DNA of 13,800 nt from SIG636 sp045604285 (GCA_045604285.1 JAZUNS010000002.1:1-13800); one strand, 5' to 3'. Positions 5,981-12,661 are shown, counted from the stretch's first letter. The notes: a model not told the origin generated them from the sequence alone. A program made the numbers and translations.

Positions 5981-7366
5981 ATGCCGGGCGAAGAACGCTT
6001 GCTTTCGATATACGAGCAATTTGACCGTTGCGCCGAAGCTTTTTGCAAGGAAACCAAAGGCATACGGCTTATCCCCGAAATTTGCTACAAAGGGGAAGAA
6101 AGGGCTAAAAATCTAAAGTTTAGGCGAGCACACGTGGTTTATGAAGGCTTTACGGTGGATTTTGAATATACAGCCCACCTGTTTATGGGGCTGGTTAACA
6201 GCGTTTTAAGCTGCTGCGTTGGCTTTAACGACGTGCTTATACCCTTGCCCCTGGTGGCGGATTATTTGGATTATGATACGGCAGATCCGTTGTGCGTTCC
6301 CAACATAACCGACGACGTCTGTGTAAAACAAGCCTTTGACTGTTTGCAGGGCGTTTTAAAGGCGTTATTTCCACGCATAGTTGCCGTTAGTAGGGATAAA
6401 GCGGAAAAAACAAAGCTTTTAAAAAGCTTTGCACAGGAGTGCGGCGCTATTTTTAACGACCGCTTTTATAGCGAAGAGGAAGGGAAAGAAGCTGAATTTT
6501 ACGGTCTTGACGAGGATAAAACCGAGTTTTTTGTTCTGCGTTTTACTTCAGCCCCCTTTATTAACTATTTGCGGGGCGACATAAAAAAGGCAGTGGCGCA
6601 GCTTAGCAAAGAAAAGAACAAAACGGGATATGAAAAGCGCCTGCTGCGGCTATGGGCAGAGGGGAAAAAGCATACCGCCGACCTTAGTGCATTTAGCGAA
6701 ATCAACGCCGATTACAATTCAAGCGGGATACCTAAAAACGATGTAAAGGAGCTTTTGGCTTGCTTTGCGGCTTGGATAGTCCTTACCCCCGCAATAACCG
6801 TGGGTTACGGTTTGTTTTTCGGTGCCGTGTACCTTATTGAAAGCAGAAACTCCATATATCTTATGGGCCCCGAGTATACCGCACCCTATTGTATTTTGTG
6901 CGGGCTTGTAACTGCCATTTGTGCCAGCTATTTTACAAGGCATTGGTTTTACAAGCGGCTGTTTAAAAAGCATTACGAAAAATATATAAAGATGGATACC
7001 GTTTTAAACGGCGGCGGTTCGGATAGGTTTATGAAGGCATTTTTAAAGCTTGTGGTGGCGGCAAGCCTTGTGGTGTGTGTGCTTCTTGTAAGGCATAACC
7101 TTAATTTCCTGCCCGGCGGTTTTTACGATAACACCAAATTTTTTTCGATAAAGGGTGATTACCACCGCTATGAGGAAATAGAGGTTGTTTACTATAAGGC
7201 AGATAGACAAAACGACTTTGGCGAAACGCTTGATATTCCTTCCTACGTTTTGCGGCTTAAGGACGGAACGGAAATAGATTTTCACGATTTTGACGACGTT
7301 GAAAAATGCAAAACCGAGCTTTTGCCCCTTTTGAAGGCAAAGGGCGTAAAGATAGAAAAAGTTTAA
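5981..7366 (+). CDS. Uncharacterised membrane protein linked to the potassium channel
   Basis: I do not recognise this 461-residue protein. Residues 1-250 are soluble, mixed helix/strand and rich in charged residues. Three hydrophobic segments follow at about 257-286, 302-319 and 352-370, with a basic, Tyr/Lys-rich loop (about 320-340) between the second and third. The C-terminal 75 residues look like a small beta-rich domain (KGDYHRYEEIEVVYY ... YVLRLKDGTEIDFHDF) and end in a helix. This resembles PH-like C-terminal domains seen in other membrane proteins of Firmicutes, but that is only an impression. A GGGGAGGAG ribosome site overlaps the end of the channel gene. The 3-nt gap suggests coupled expression and perhaps a joint role at the membrane; no function can be named. 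Confidence 0.8.
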   Translation: MPGEERLLSIYEQFDRCAEAFCKETKGIRLIPEICYKGEERAKNLKFRRAHVVYEGFTVDFEYTAHLFMGLVNSVLSCCVGFNDVLIPLPLVADYLDYDTADPLCVPNITDDVCVKQAFDCLQGVLKALFPRIVAVSRDKAEKTKLLKSFAQECGAIFNDRFYSEEEGKEAEFYGLDEDKTEFFVLRFTSAPFINYLRGDIKKAVAQLSKEKNKTGYEKRLLRLWAEGKKHTADLSAFSEINADYNSSGIPKNDVKELLACFAAWIVLTPAITVGYGLFFGAVYLIESRNSIYLMGPEYTAPYCILCGLVTAICASYFTRHWFYKRLFKKHYEKYIKMDTVLNGGGSDRFMKAFLKLVVAASLVVCVLLVRHNLNFLPGGFYDNTKFFSIKGDYHRYEEIEVVYYKADRQNDFGETLDIPSYVLRLKDGTEIDFHDFDDVEKCKTELLPLLKAKGVKIEKV

Positions 7367-7430
7367 AAATCGGCATCGCATTAACAAACGCCGTCGGTCA
7401 TAAGACCAAAACCGCTAACAGCAGAAAAGG

Positions 7431-7475
7431 GCAAGAGTAAAAGAAAAAATTCTTTTATTCCTGCTCTTGTTTTTA
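7431..7475 (+). terminator. Probable terminator of the channel operon
   Basis: TAAAAGAA (7438-7445) pairs with TTCTTTTA (7450-7457) and CAAGAG (7432-7437) with CTCTTG (7464-7469). A 6-nt bulge lies on the 3' side, and a run of five T begins at 7470. The bulge makes it imperfect but it is the only candidate before the next promoter. Confidence 0.65.
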
Positions 7476-7550
7476 TCCGCTGATATATCGCCGTTCTCCG
7501 TCAAGTCATACGCTAAAGTGCGTTTGCGCCTTTCGGTCGCAGAAAACTCC

Positions 7551-7578
7551 TTGCAATTTTGCCGTGCTGTGTTATAAT
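7551..7578 (+). promoter_or_regulatory. Probable promoter of the five-gene radical SAM operon
   Basis: TTGCAA (7551-7556), a 16-nt spacer and TATAAT (7573-7578) with an upstream TG (extended -10). The -35 matches four of six bases. The expected leader before the TTG start is only about 20 nt. Confidence 0.7.
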
Positions 7579-7604
7579 TAGTCGTAGAGAGGGGGGAAAG
7601 GGTT

Positions 7605-8447
7605 TTGGCTAACAAAGCATATCTGGAAATAACCAACGCTTGCAATTTGGCTTGCACCTTTTGCCACGGCACAAAAAGGCCCGTAAGATATATGTCTGTT
7701 GAGCAGTTTACCCTTGCCGCCTCACGGCTTAGACCCTTTGCCGACTATCTGTATTTTCATCTGATGGGCGAGCCGCTTTTGCATCCTCGGCTGGGTCAGT
7801 TTTTGGATATTGCCCACGGGCTGGGCTTTAAGGTTATACTTACCACCAACGGAACCCTGCTTTCAAAAACGGCGTCGGTGCTTTTGGCATCGCCCGCCTT
7901 GCATAAGGTAAGCATTTCTCTTCATTGCTACGAGGTTAACTCCATAGGCAAAAGCTTGGACGGTTACCTTAGCGAATGCTTTGACTTTTGCAAAAAAGCT
8001 GCCGATGCAGGCGTTATTGCCGTAATGCGCCTTTGGAACATAGGCGGCGAGGATAGTCTTAATCAAAAAATTCTGGCGGATATGCAAGCTGCGTTTCCAA
8101 AGCCCTGGGAGGAGCGCTACTCCGGCTACAGAATTGCTCACATGGTGTTTTTAGAGTGGGGCAGAAAGTTCGATTGGCCAGATATAAAGGGCGATTACAA
8201 GGGCGAAAACCACGCCTGCTACGGATTGCGCAATCAGATAGGTGTGCTTTGCGACGGCACTGTAGTGCCTTGTTGTCTTGACGCCGAGGGCGCAATACCC
8301 CTGGGTAATATTTTCGAAACAGAGCTTAACGATATCCTCTCCTCCCCCCGTGCGGTTGATATAAAGCTTTCATTTGAAAGGCGCAGGGTCAAAGAGGAGC
8401 TTTGCCGCCGTTGCGGCTACGGTGCCGATATGTTCGGCACAAAATAA
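7605..8447 (+). CDS. Radical SAM / SPASM-type domain protein
   Basis: The 280-residue protein has the radical SAM 4Fe-4S motif C13-X3-C17-X2-C20 (ACNLACTFCHG), the GEP motif (HLMGEPLLHP, 52-61) and a TTNGTLL strand (80-86). The C-terminal part has further cysteines in SPASM/twitch style: C205, C216, C223, C224, C267 and C270, around CDGTVVPCCLD and CRRCGYG. It should bind one cluster for SAM cleavage and probably one auxiliary cluster. The start is TTG at 7605, after a purine-rich GAGAGGGGGGAAAGG stretch. The first in-frame Met (residue 30) would remove the cluster motif, so TTG is needed. No small precursor peptide gene is visible beside it, so the substrate is unknown. It is the first gene of a five-gene operon, with 19 nt before the next. 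Confidence 0.88.
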   Translation: MANKAYLEITNACNLACTFCHGTKRPVRYMSVEQFTLAASRLRPFADYLYFHLMGEPLLHPRLGQFLDIAHGLGFKVILTTNGTLLSKTASVLLASPALHKVSISLHCYEVNSIGKSLDGYLSECFDFCKKAADAGVIAVMRLWNIGGEDSLNQKILADMQAAFPKPWEERYSGYRIAHMVFLEWGRKFDWPDIKGDYKGENHACYGLRNQIGVLCDGTVVPCCLDAEGAIPLGNIFETELNDILSSPRAVDIKLSFERRRVKEELCRRCGYGADMFGTK

Positions 8448-8466
8448 TGTTTTTAGGAGATTTGTT

Positions 8467-9039
8467 ATGAGAAGAGACGTTTGTTATTATTTTGCCGCAG
8501 ACGTGGCTACGGTTTTCAACGCTTACGTTGCCGCTGCAGAAAATCCCCCTTTTAAAAGGGAATGTACAAAAGAGCCCTACCATACCTTTTCCTTCGGCTT
8601 GAATTTTTCCATGAAGTATAATATGAACGGCGGTGCCTGCGTATTGCATTTTATCCCGCATCAAGGCGGTACTGCGGTTGACCTGCGTTTTGTTGTGGCA
8701 CAGCTTTGGGGCGCCCGCTACGAGCGCTACGCTAAGGACCTTACCGACCGTGCTGCGGCTATACTGCGCCTTCCCCCGCAGGAAACAAAGCTGCCCATAG
8801 AGCTTTTTACCAACGATGCCAACAAGGTTACCACCGCAACGCCTGCCTCTAATTTAGGCGGAGCGCATAGCTTTTGCAAGCAATGCGGCAGAGGCTTAAA
8901 GGCAGAGGATAAGTTTTGCCCGGGCTGCGGTACGGGTGTAGAGCCGACGGTGCAAAAAAGCTTTTGCCCAAATTGCGGCAACCAAATAACCGCAGGCAGC
9001 GCCTTTTGCGCCAAATGCGGCAGCAAGCTTAATCAGTAG
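8467..9039 (+). CDS. Double zinc-ribbon protein with uncharacterised N-terminal domain
   Basis: The 190-residue protein ends in two zinc ribbons: C137-X2-C140...C151-X2-C154 and C167-X2-C170...C181-X2-C184. Spacing between the two halves is about ten residues in both, typical of short structural zinc ribbons. The N-terminal 105 residues form an unrecognised alpha/beta domain (FSFGLNFSMKYNM, VDLRFVVAQLWG, then a helix to about 100). This could be a START/Bet v 1-like fold, but it is a guess from the strand pattern. ATG 8467 is chosen because AGGAGA (8455-8460) precedes it by 6 nt. The frame is open further upstream but only inside the radical SAM gene. Eight regular cysteines and its place in the operon make it a real gene; function unknown. 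Confidence 0.85.
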   Translation: MRRDVCYYFAADVATVFNAYVAAAENPPFKRECTKEPYHTFSFGLNFSMKYNMNGGACVLHFIPHQGGTAVDLRFVVAQLWGARYERYAKDLTDRAAAILRLPPQETKLPIELFTNDANKVTTATPASNLGGAHSFCKQCGRGLKAEDKFCPGCGTGVEPTVQKSFCPNCGNQITAGSAFCAKCGSKLNQ

Positions 9040-9053
9040 AGGAGGGGCAGAGC

Positions 9054-9491
9054 GTGATATATACCACCCAAACAAAAAAGGCACTTGCTCTTTGCTTTGC
9101 GGCACACAAGGACCAGCTTGATAAAAGCGGTATGCCCTACGTTTTCCACCCCTTCCATTTGGCAGAGCAGATGCAGGACGAAGTAACCACCACCGCAGCT
9201 CTGCTGCACGACGTGGTCGAGGATACCGACTATACCTTTGATGACTTGGAAAAAATGGGCTTTGCCACCGAGGTAATAGCTGCGCTAAGACTTCTTACCC
9301 ATGACGACGCCGTGCCTTACTTTGATTACGTGGCGGCGCTGAAGGATAACCCCATAGCCCGTGCGGTAAAGCTTGCAGACCTTGCCCACAACAGCGACCT
9401 TAGCAGGCTTGCCCCTGAAGAGATAACGGAGCGTGCCCTTAGCCGTCAGGAAAAATACAAAAAGGCTATGGAGATACTAAAAGGAGAATAA
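9054..9491 (+). CDS. Stand-alone HD-domain phosphohydrolase of the SpoT/MESH1 type
   Basis: The 145-residue protein is a single HD domain closely resembling the hydrolase half of RelA/SpoT: HPFHLA with H32, LLHDVVEDT with H52-D53 and E56-D57, and KLADLAHN with D109 and N113. Metal ligands and the catalytic acidic pair are present, so hydrolysis of (p)ppGpp or a related nucleotide is plausible. There is no synthetase or TGS/ACT domain, so it compares with small alarmone hydrolases. The start is GTG at 9054, with AGGAGGGG (9040-9047) 6 nt before it; no suitable ATG is near. It lies 14 nt after the zinc-ribbon gene and 3 nt before the next. The substrate is inferred from the family only. Confidence 0.88.
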   Translation: MIYTTQTKKALALCFAAHKDQLDKSGMPYVFHPFHLAEQMQDEVTTTAALLHDVVEDTDYTFDDLEKMGFATEVIAALRLLTHDDAVPYFDYVAALKDNPIARAVKLADLAHNSDLSRLAPEEITERALSRQEKYKKAMEILKGE

Positions 9492-9494
9492 ACA

Positions 9495-10037
9495 ATGAAC
9501 GCAAAAAGATTTTTGCTTCTTGTTCCCTCGTTGCTTTTGCCCTATCTGGCGCTTGGCGCTTTAGACGTAATTTTCATCGACCATCATATAATAGGCGACC
9601 TTTTTAACGGCGATGCCTTCCTGTTTTTGTTTTGCTTCTTGGGGATTTGTGCCGTAGCATTCTGCCTAACCGTTATCGCAGTTGCGCTGGGGCTTGTTAA
9701 GGGGTGGGACGCAACCTATCTTGCAAAAACGGTTATGATAATCAAGTGCGTCCAAATTCCCGCATACATAGCAATTTTCGTCCTTTCGGTAATGCTGTTT
9801 ATGTCCCTTCTTACCATACCCTTCGTGCTTTTGCTGGCGTGTATAGACGCCTGCTGTATAGTTATGACGGGGCTTATGGGCAGCGTTTCCGCCGTAAACG
9901 CATACAGGCAAGGCAAGTGCTCTAAGGGCACCATGATATGGACGGGTATATCCTCTTATTTGTATTGCGTTGACGTGGTTATGGCAATAGTTTTCTACGT
10001 TCAGCTTAAGAAAAAAACAGCGCAGAGGTGTGACTAA
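9495..10037 (+). CDS. Uncharacterised multi-pass membrane protein
   Basis: The 180-residue protein is almost all membrane: hydrophobic segments at about 6-28, 42-66, 86-105, 107-130 and 148-170, with a Lys-rich C-terminal tail (LKKK). A semi-conserved-looking stretch, WDATYLAKTVMIIKCVQIPAY, reminds me of a DUF family of small Firmicute membrane proteins (possibly DUF6652), but this is from memory and uncertain. AAGGAG at 9481-9486 precedes the ATG by 8 nt. The stop overlaps the next start by one base (TAATG, 10035-10039), so translation is probably coupled. No catalytic motif is visible. It may anchor or regulate the soluble enzymes of the operon, but that is speculation. Confidence 0.78.
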   Translation: MNAKRFLLLVPSLLLPYLALGALDVIFIDHHIIGDLFNGDAFLFLFCFLGICAVAFCLTVIAVALGLVKGWDATYLAKTVMIIKCVQIPAYIAIFVLSVMLFMSLLTIPFVLLLACIDACCIVMTGLMGSVSAVNAYRQGKCSKGTMIWTGISSYLYCVDVVMAIVFYVQLKKKTAQRCD

Positions 10038-10711
10038 TGAAAATACTGTTTTTGGGTACCGGTGCGGCGGATTGGCCCTTAAAAAAGCCCGAAAACGCCA
10101 CCGAACATCGCAGACTGTCCTCCGCCCTTATTGACGGAGAGCTGCTTATTGACCCCGGCCCTCAGGTATTGGAGGCGCTGGAACAGTACGGGCTTGAATC
10201 CGTAAAGTACGTATTGGTTACCCATAAGCATTTTGACCATTACTGTGCAGATACGGTTTCCGTGTTGACGGAAAAAGGTGCCGTGCTTTTGGATTTTACC
10301 GACAACAAAGAGCAAGCCGTGGGCAAATATAAAATTTCTGCCTATGCAGGCAACCACGGCACCGCAAAAGAAACCTTGCACTACATAATTTCCGACGGAG
10401 AAAAGTCGGTTTTTTACGGCTTGGACGGTGCCTGGCTGTTGTATGACGAGGTGACGGGGATAAAGGACAACAGACCTGATCTTGCCGTGTTGGATTGCAC
10501 CGTGGGCGAGGCAGAGGGCGACTACCGTGTTTTTGAGCACAATAACATAAGAATGGTCCTTGAGATGAAGCAAACCCTTGCGCCTTACGTTGACCGCTTT
10601 TGCATAAGCCACATGGCACGCACTCTTCACAAGCCCCACGCCGAGCTTTCGGCAGATATGGAAAAGCAGGGCGTTACGGTAGCCTACGACGGGCTGGAGA
10701 TAGAGATTTAA
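10037..10711 (+). CDS. Metallo-beta-lactamase-fold hydrolase
   Basis: The 224-residue protein starts with the strand-loop KILFLGTGAADWP and has the metal motif THKHFDH at 62-68 (H63, H65, D67, H68). Other probable metal or active-site residues are H107 (GNHG), D130 (GLDGAW) and H192 (SHMAR). The layout is closest to the PhnP/RNase Z-like small MBL hydrolases, which cleave phosphodiester or cyclic phosphate bonds. No beta-lactamase role is implied. It is the last gene of the five-gene operon, with GAGGTG (10025-10030) as ribosome site, and is followed by a terminator at 10,791. Its true substrate cannot be told; a nucleotide-like phosphodiester would fit an operon that also has an HD nucleotide hydrolase. 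Confidence 0.88.
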   Translation: MKILFLGTGAADWPLKKPENATEHRRLSSALIDGELLIDPGPQVLEALEQYGLESVKYVLVTHKHFDHYCADTVSVLTEKGAVLLDFTDNKEQAVGKYKISAYAGNHGTAKETLHYIISDGEKSVFYGLDGAWLLYDEVTGIKDNRPDLAVLDCTVGEAEGDYRVFEHNNIRMVLEMKQTLAPYVDRFCISHMARTLHKPHAELSADMEKQGVTVAYDGLEIEI

Positions 10712-10730
10712 ATTTTTGCAACAAAAAATG

Positions 10731-10780
10731 GCTCTACGGTGTAGTGTATGCGATAGAGCAGGATCAAGTTGAACAACACC
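10731..10780 (+). other. Possible pseudoknot in the 3' untranslated region of the operon
   Basis: GCTCTA (10731-10736) pairs with TAGAGC (10754-10759). GGTGT in the 17-nt loop (10738-10742) can pair with ACACC (10776-10780) downstream, an H-type pseudoknot. The terminator follows 10 nt later. Both stems are short and could be chance. Confidence 0.25.
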
Positions 10781-10790
10781 TACCGACAGG

Positions 10791-10829
10791 AAAAGGACGA
10801 AGAATTGCTAAAATTCCTCGTCCTTTTTT
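10791..10829 (+). terminator. Terminator of the radical SAM-to-MBL operon
   Basis: AAAAGGACGA (10791-10800) pairs with TCGTCCTTTT (10818-10827). The stem continues with GAATT/AATTC (10802-10806, 10812-10816) inside, and a T run closes it. Confidence 0.92.
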
Positions 10830-10892
10830 CTTGATAACTACCCACTTAATTAAATAACCCAAGTTTGGTCTTTGTTAAATTCTCAAGCTTTA

Positions 10893-10921
10893 TTGACAAA
10901 TCAACAGAAAAGTGATAAAAT
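10893..10921 (+). promoter_or_regulatory. Promoter of a structured small RNA
   Basis: TTGACA (10893-10898), a 17-nt spacer and TAAAAT (10916-10921, five of six). The expected start, about 10,928, falls exactly on the first base of the 12-bp outer stem of the RNA. Confidence 0.8.
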
Positions 10922-10927
10922 ATGCTG

Positions 10928-11083
10928 GTCACACAATCTAATATTTTTTCGTGTTAGTGGGAAACTACCCTTGGTAAAAGGTGTTTCCTTTTTTCCTCAT
11001 ACCCACTAACACTGGCGAGAGATTGTGTGACAACAATGAAGGAACACTTTTTCGGTGCGTTCCTTTATGGGGCGCACTTTTTT
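10928..11083 (+). ncRNA. Putative structured small RNA of unknown family
   Basis: No protein is encoded here, but a folded transcript is strongly suggested. GTCACACAATCT (10928-10939) pairs perfectly with AGATTGTGTGAC (11020-11031). Nested inside, GTGTTAGTGGG (10951-10961) pairs perfectly with CCCACTAACAC (11002-11012). A small apical hairpin (AAAC 10962-10965 with GTTT 10983-10986, CCTT with AAGG) lies within. The internal loop is 11 nt (T-rich) on the 5' side and 7 nt on the 3' side. The RNA has its own promoter and ends at a strong terminator. The rod shape with an internal bubble recalls 6S RNA, but it is short and I see no firm match. Riboswitch or attenuator are alternatives because an overlapping hairpin precedes the terminator. 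It is not SRP RNA, tmRNA or a T-box by any motif I know. Confidence 0.65.
11055..11083 (+). terminator. Terminator of the structured RNA
   Basis: GTGCGTTCC (11055-11063) pairs with GGGGCGCAC (11069-11077), nine pairs with two G-U, loop TTTAT, followed by six T. AAGGAAC (11039-11045) can instead pair with GTTCCTT (11059-11065) and would break this stem. Confidence 0.85.
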
Positions 11084-11102
11084 ATATGCTGAGGGGGAAT
11101 AT

Positions 11103-11291
11103 ATGAACAATAATGATATGCCAAGAAATAACAATACAATGAAGTGTTTTGCTTTTGCAAAACGATTTCCCTTGCCCGTAAGGGCAAATTCCGTTGTGCA
11201 GCTGCACTACAGCAGGTGCGTTGTAGGAGGTTTTTATGTTAAGAGGGGTTCTTGTCGGGGGTTCTTGCGCTGGTCTTGCCCTCAGGCTTGA
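11103..11291 (+). CDS. Doubtful small ORF downstream of the RNA terminator
   Basis: An ATG at 11103 is preceded by GAGGGGG (11091-11097) at 6 nt and opens a 62-codon frame (MNNNDMPRNNNTMKCFAFAK...). It ends inside the 3' end of the opposite-strand antiporter gene (53-base overlap). The composition (Asn-rich start, Cys/Arg/Trp-rich end) does not look like a known family. It may be a leader peptide, a gene remnant or chance. A second good ribosome site and ATG (GGAGG 11226-11230, ATG 11236) lies antisense to the antiporter end. Confidence 0.2.
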   Translation: MNNNDMPRNNNTMKCFAFAKRFPLPVRANSVVQLHYSRCVVGGFYVKRGSCRGFLRWSCPQA

Positions 11292-12513
11292 TATCGCCTG
11301 CACGCATAAGAGCGTTCTTGGTCATCGTAGGGCCTATAAGCTCGTAGATAAGCACGGCAAACAGGGTTATGTTGGCAATAATCTCACCCTCTGAGCCTAA
11401 TGCGCTTGCCTTCATTGCCATACCAAGGGCAACGCCTGCCTGGGGCAGTAGGGTAATACCCAGGTTTTTAACGATGCTTTCATCGCATTTAACGGCTTTT
11501 GCGCTGCCGTAAGCACCAAAGTATTTACCCAAAGAACGGCTTATAATAAAGATTGCGCCTATGGCAACTATAGCAAAATCGGTGAATACGGAAAGCTCCA
11601 GCTCAGCACCGCTAAGCACAAAGAACAGCACGTAAAGGGGTGCGGTCCAGCGCTCTACACGGTCCATAAGCTCTTCAGAAAAATCGCACAGATTGCAGAA
11701 CATGGTGCCCATCATCATACAAACCAGCAGGGAAGAAAAGGCAATATGTACGCCGCCTATCTCAAACTTAAGCATAGACAAAGCAACCGTTGCCAAAACA
11801 AAGGTTACGGATACGGAAAGACGCTTGGAACGGGAATGGAAGAAACGCTCGATAAAGGTGATAAAGCAACCCATAACAAGGCCCAACAGCAGGGACAAAA
11901 CTATTTCCAAAACAGGCTCCAGCAGCAGAGATACAAAGTCTACCTTGCCGCTCATAAGCGCCTTTGCTATGCCGAAGGAGATAGCAAAAAGCACAAGCCC
12001 TACGGCGTCGTCAAGGGCAACAACGGGCAGCAATATGTCGGTAAGCTTACCCTTAGCCTTGTACTGACGTACAACCATAAGGGTTGCCGCAGGTGCAGTT
12101 GCAGAGGCTATCGCGCCAAGGATTATTGCCGCAGGAAGGGGCAGCTTGTCGGGCATGGCAAAATGTACGCCTATAAGCACTGCATCCACCAAAAGGGTGG
12201 TTACAACCGCTTGCACAATGCCTATTACGGTTGCCTGCTTGCCCGTGGATTTAAGCTGCGAAAGCCTAAACTCGTTACCGATAGAAAACGCTATAAAACC
12301 CAAGGCAACGTCACAGATGATGGAATAGGAATCTACGTCCTCCATGCTTATAAAGCCAAGTCCCGGTACGTCAAAGTTACCCAACAAATAGGGGCCTACC
12401 AAAATGCCGGCTATAAGATAAGCGGTAACGGCGGGAAGCTTAAAAAGCTTTGCCACACGGGACAGCATAAGCCCAACGAACAGTGCGATAGAAAGGCTAA
12501 GCAATGCCTGCAT
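11239..12513 (-). CDS. Cation/proton antiporter, CPA2 (KefB/NapA-like) family
   Basis: The 424-residue protein has about 12 membrane helices. Typical CPA2 features are LPAVTAYLIAGILVGPYLLG near the N-terminus (helix 2), SATAPAATLMVVRQYKAKG and LLPVVALDDAVGLVLFAI, which carries the Asp-Asp pair of the ion-binding site of electrogenic Na+/H+ antiporters. It should exchange Na+ (or K+) for protons across the membrane. The short C-terminal tail is hydrophilic and lacks a TrkA-N/RCK domain. I place the start at ATG 12513 because GAGGAG lies 9 nt upstream and the first helix then begins at once. The longer frame to 12585 would begin upstream of the predicted transcription start and add 24 atypical residues. 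It is transcribed alone, tail-to-tail with the structured RNA. No good terminator is seen after its stop. Confidence 0.9.
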   Translation of the reverse strand: MQALLSLSIALFVGLMLSRVAKLFKLPAVTAYLIAGILVGPYLLGNFDVPGLGFISMEDVDSYSIICDVALGFIAFSIGNEFRLSQLKSTGKQATVIGIVQAVVTTLLVDAVLIGVHFAMPDKLPLPAAIILGAIASATAPAATLMVVRQYKAKGKLTDILLPVVALDDAVGLVLFAISFGIAKALMSGKVDFVSLLLEPVLEIVLSLLLGLVMGCFITFIERFFHSRSKRLSVSVTFVLATVALSMLKFEIGGVHIAFSSLLVCMMMGTMFCNLCDFSEELMDRVERWTAPLYVLFFVLSGAELELSVFTDFAIVAIGAIFIISRSLGKYFGAYGSAKAVKCDESIVKNLGITLLPQAGVALGMAMKASALGSEGEIIANITLFAVLIYELIGPTMTKNALMRAGDIKPEGKTSARTPDKNPS

Positions 12514-12566
12514 ATATATCAACTCCTCAATAAATTTGTGAAAATCCAACAATTGCCACGATGTGT

Positions 12567-12595
12567 AATTTAGCACTTTGTACAAGGAAAGTCAA
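12567..12595 (-). promoter_or_regulatory. Promoter of the antiporter gene
   Basis: On the minus strand TTGACT (12595-12590, five of six) and TAAATT (12572-12567, four of six) are 17 nt apart. The expected leader is about 47 nt. This supports the start at 12513 rather than 12585. Confidence 0.65.
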
Positions 12596-12661
12596 TGGCT
12601 AAAAGTAACAATAATTACAGCCATGGTATAAAGAAAAAACCTAAAACTTAATAAAAACATC

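Noticed and set aside
7415..7672. Minus-strand 85-codon ORF across the 7367-7604 gap
   Set aside because: It covers the terminator and promoter and runs into the radical SAM gene, with no ribosome site or family likeness.
8374..8466. Upstream extension of the zinc-ribbon gene
   Set aside because: It lies inside the radical SAM gene in another frame; ATG 8467 has an ideally placed AGGAGA.
11746..12573. 275-codon plus-strand ORF opposite the antiporter gene
   Set aside because: It is rich in Lys, Gln, Tyr and Gly from reading a membrane-protein gene backwards, with no ribosome site or motif.
12514..12585. 24-residue N-terminal extension of the antiporter
   Set aside because: No ribosome site, and the expected transcription start lies downstream of it.
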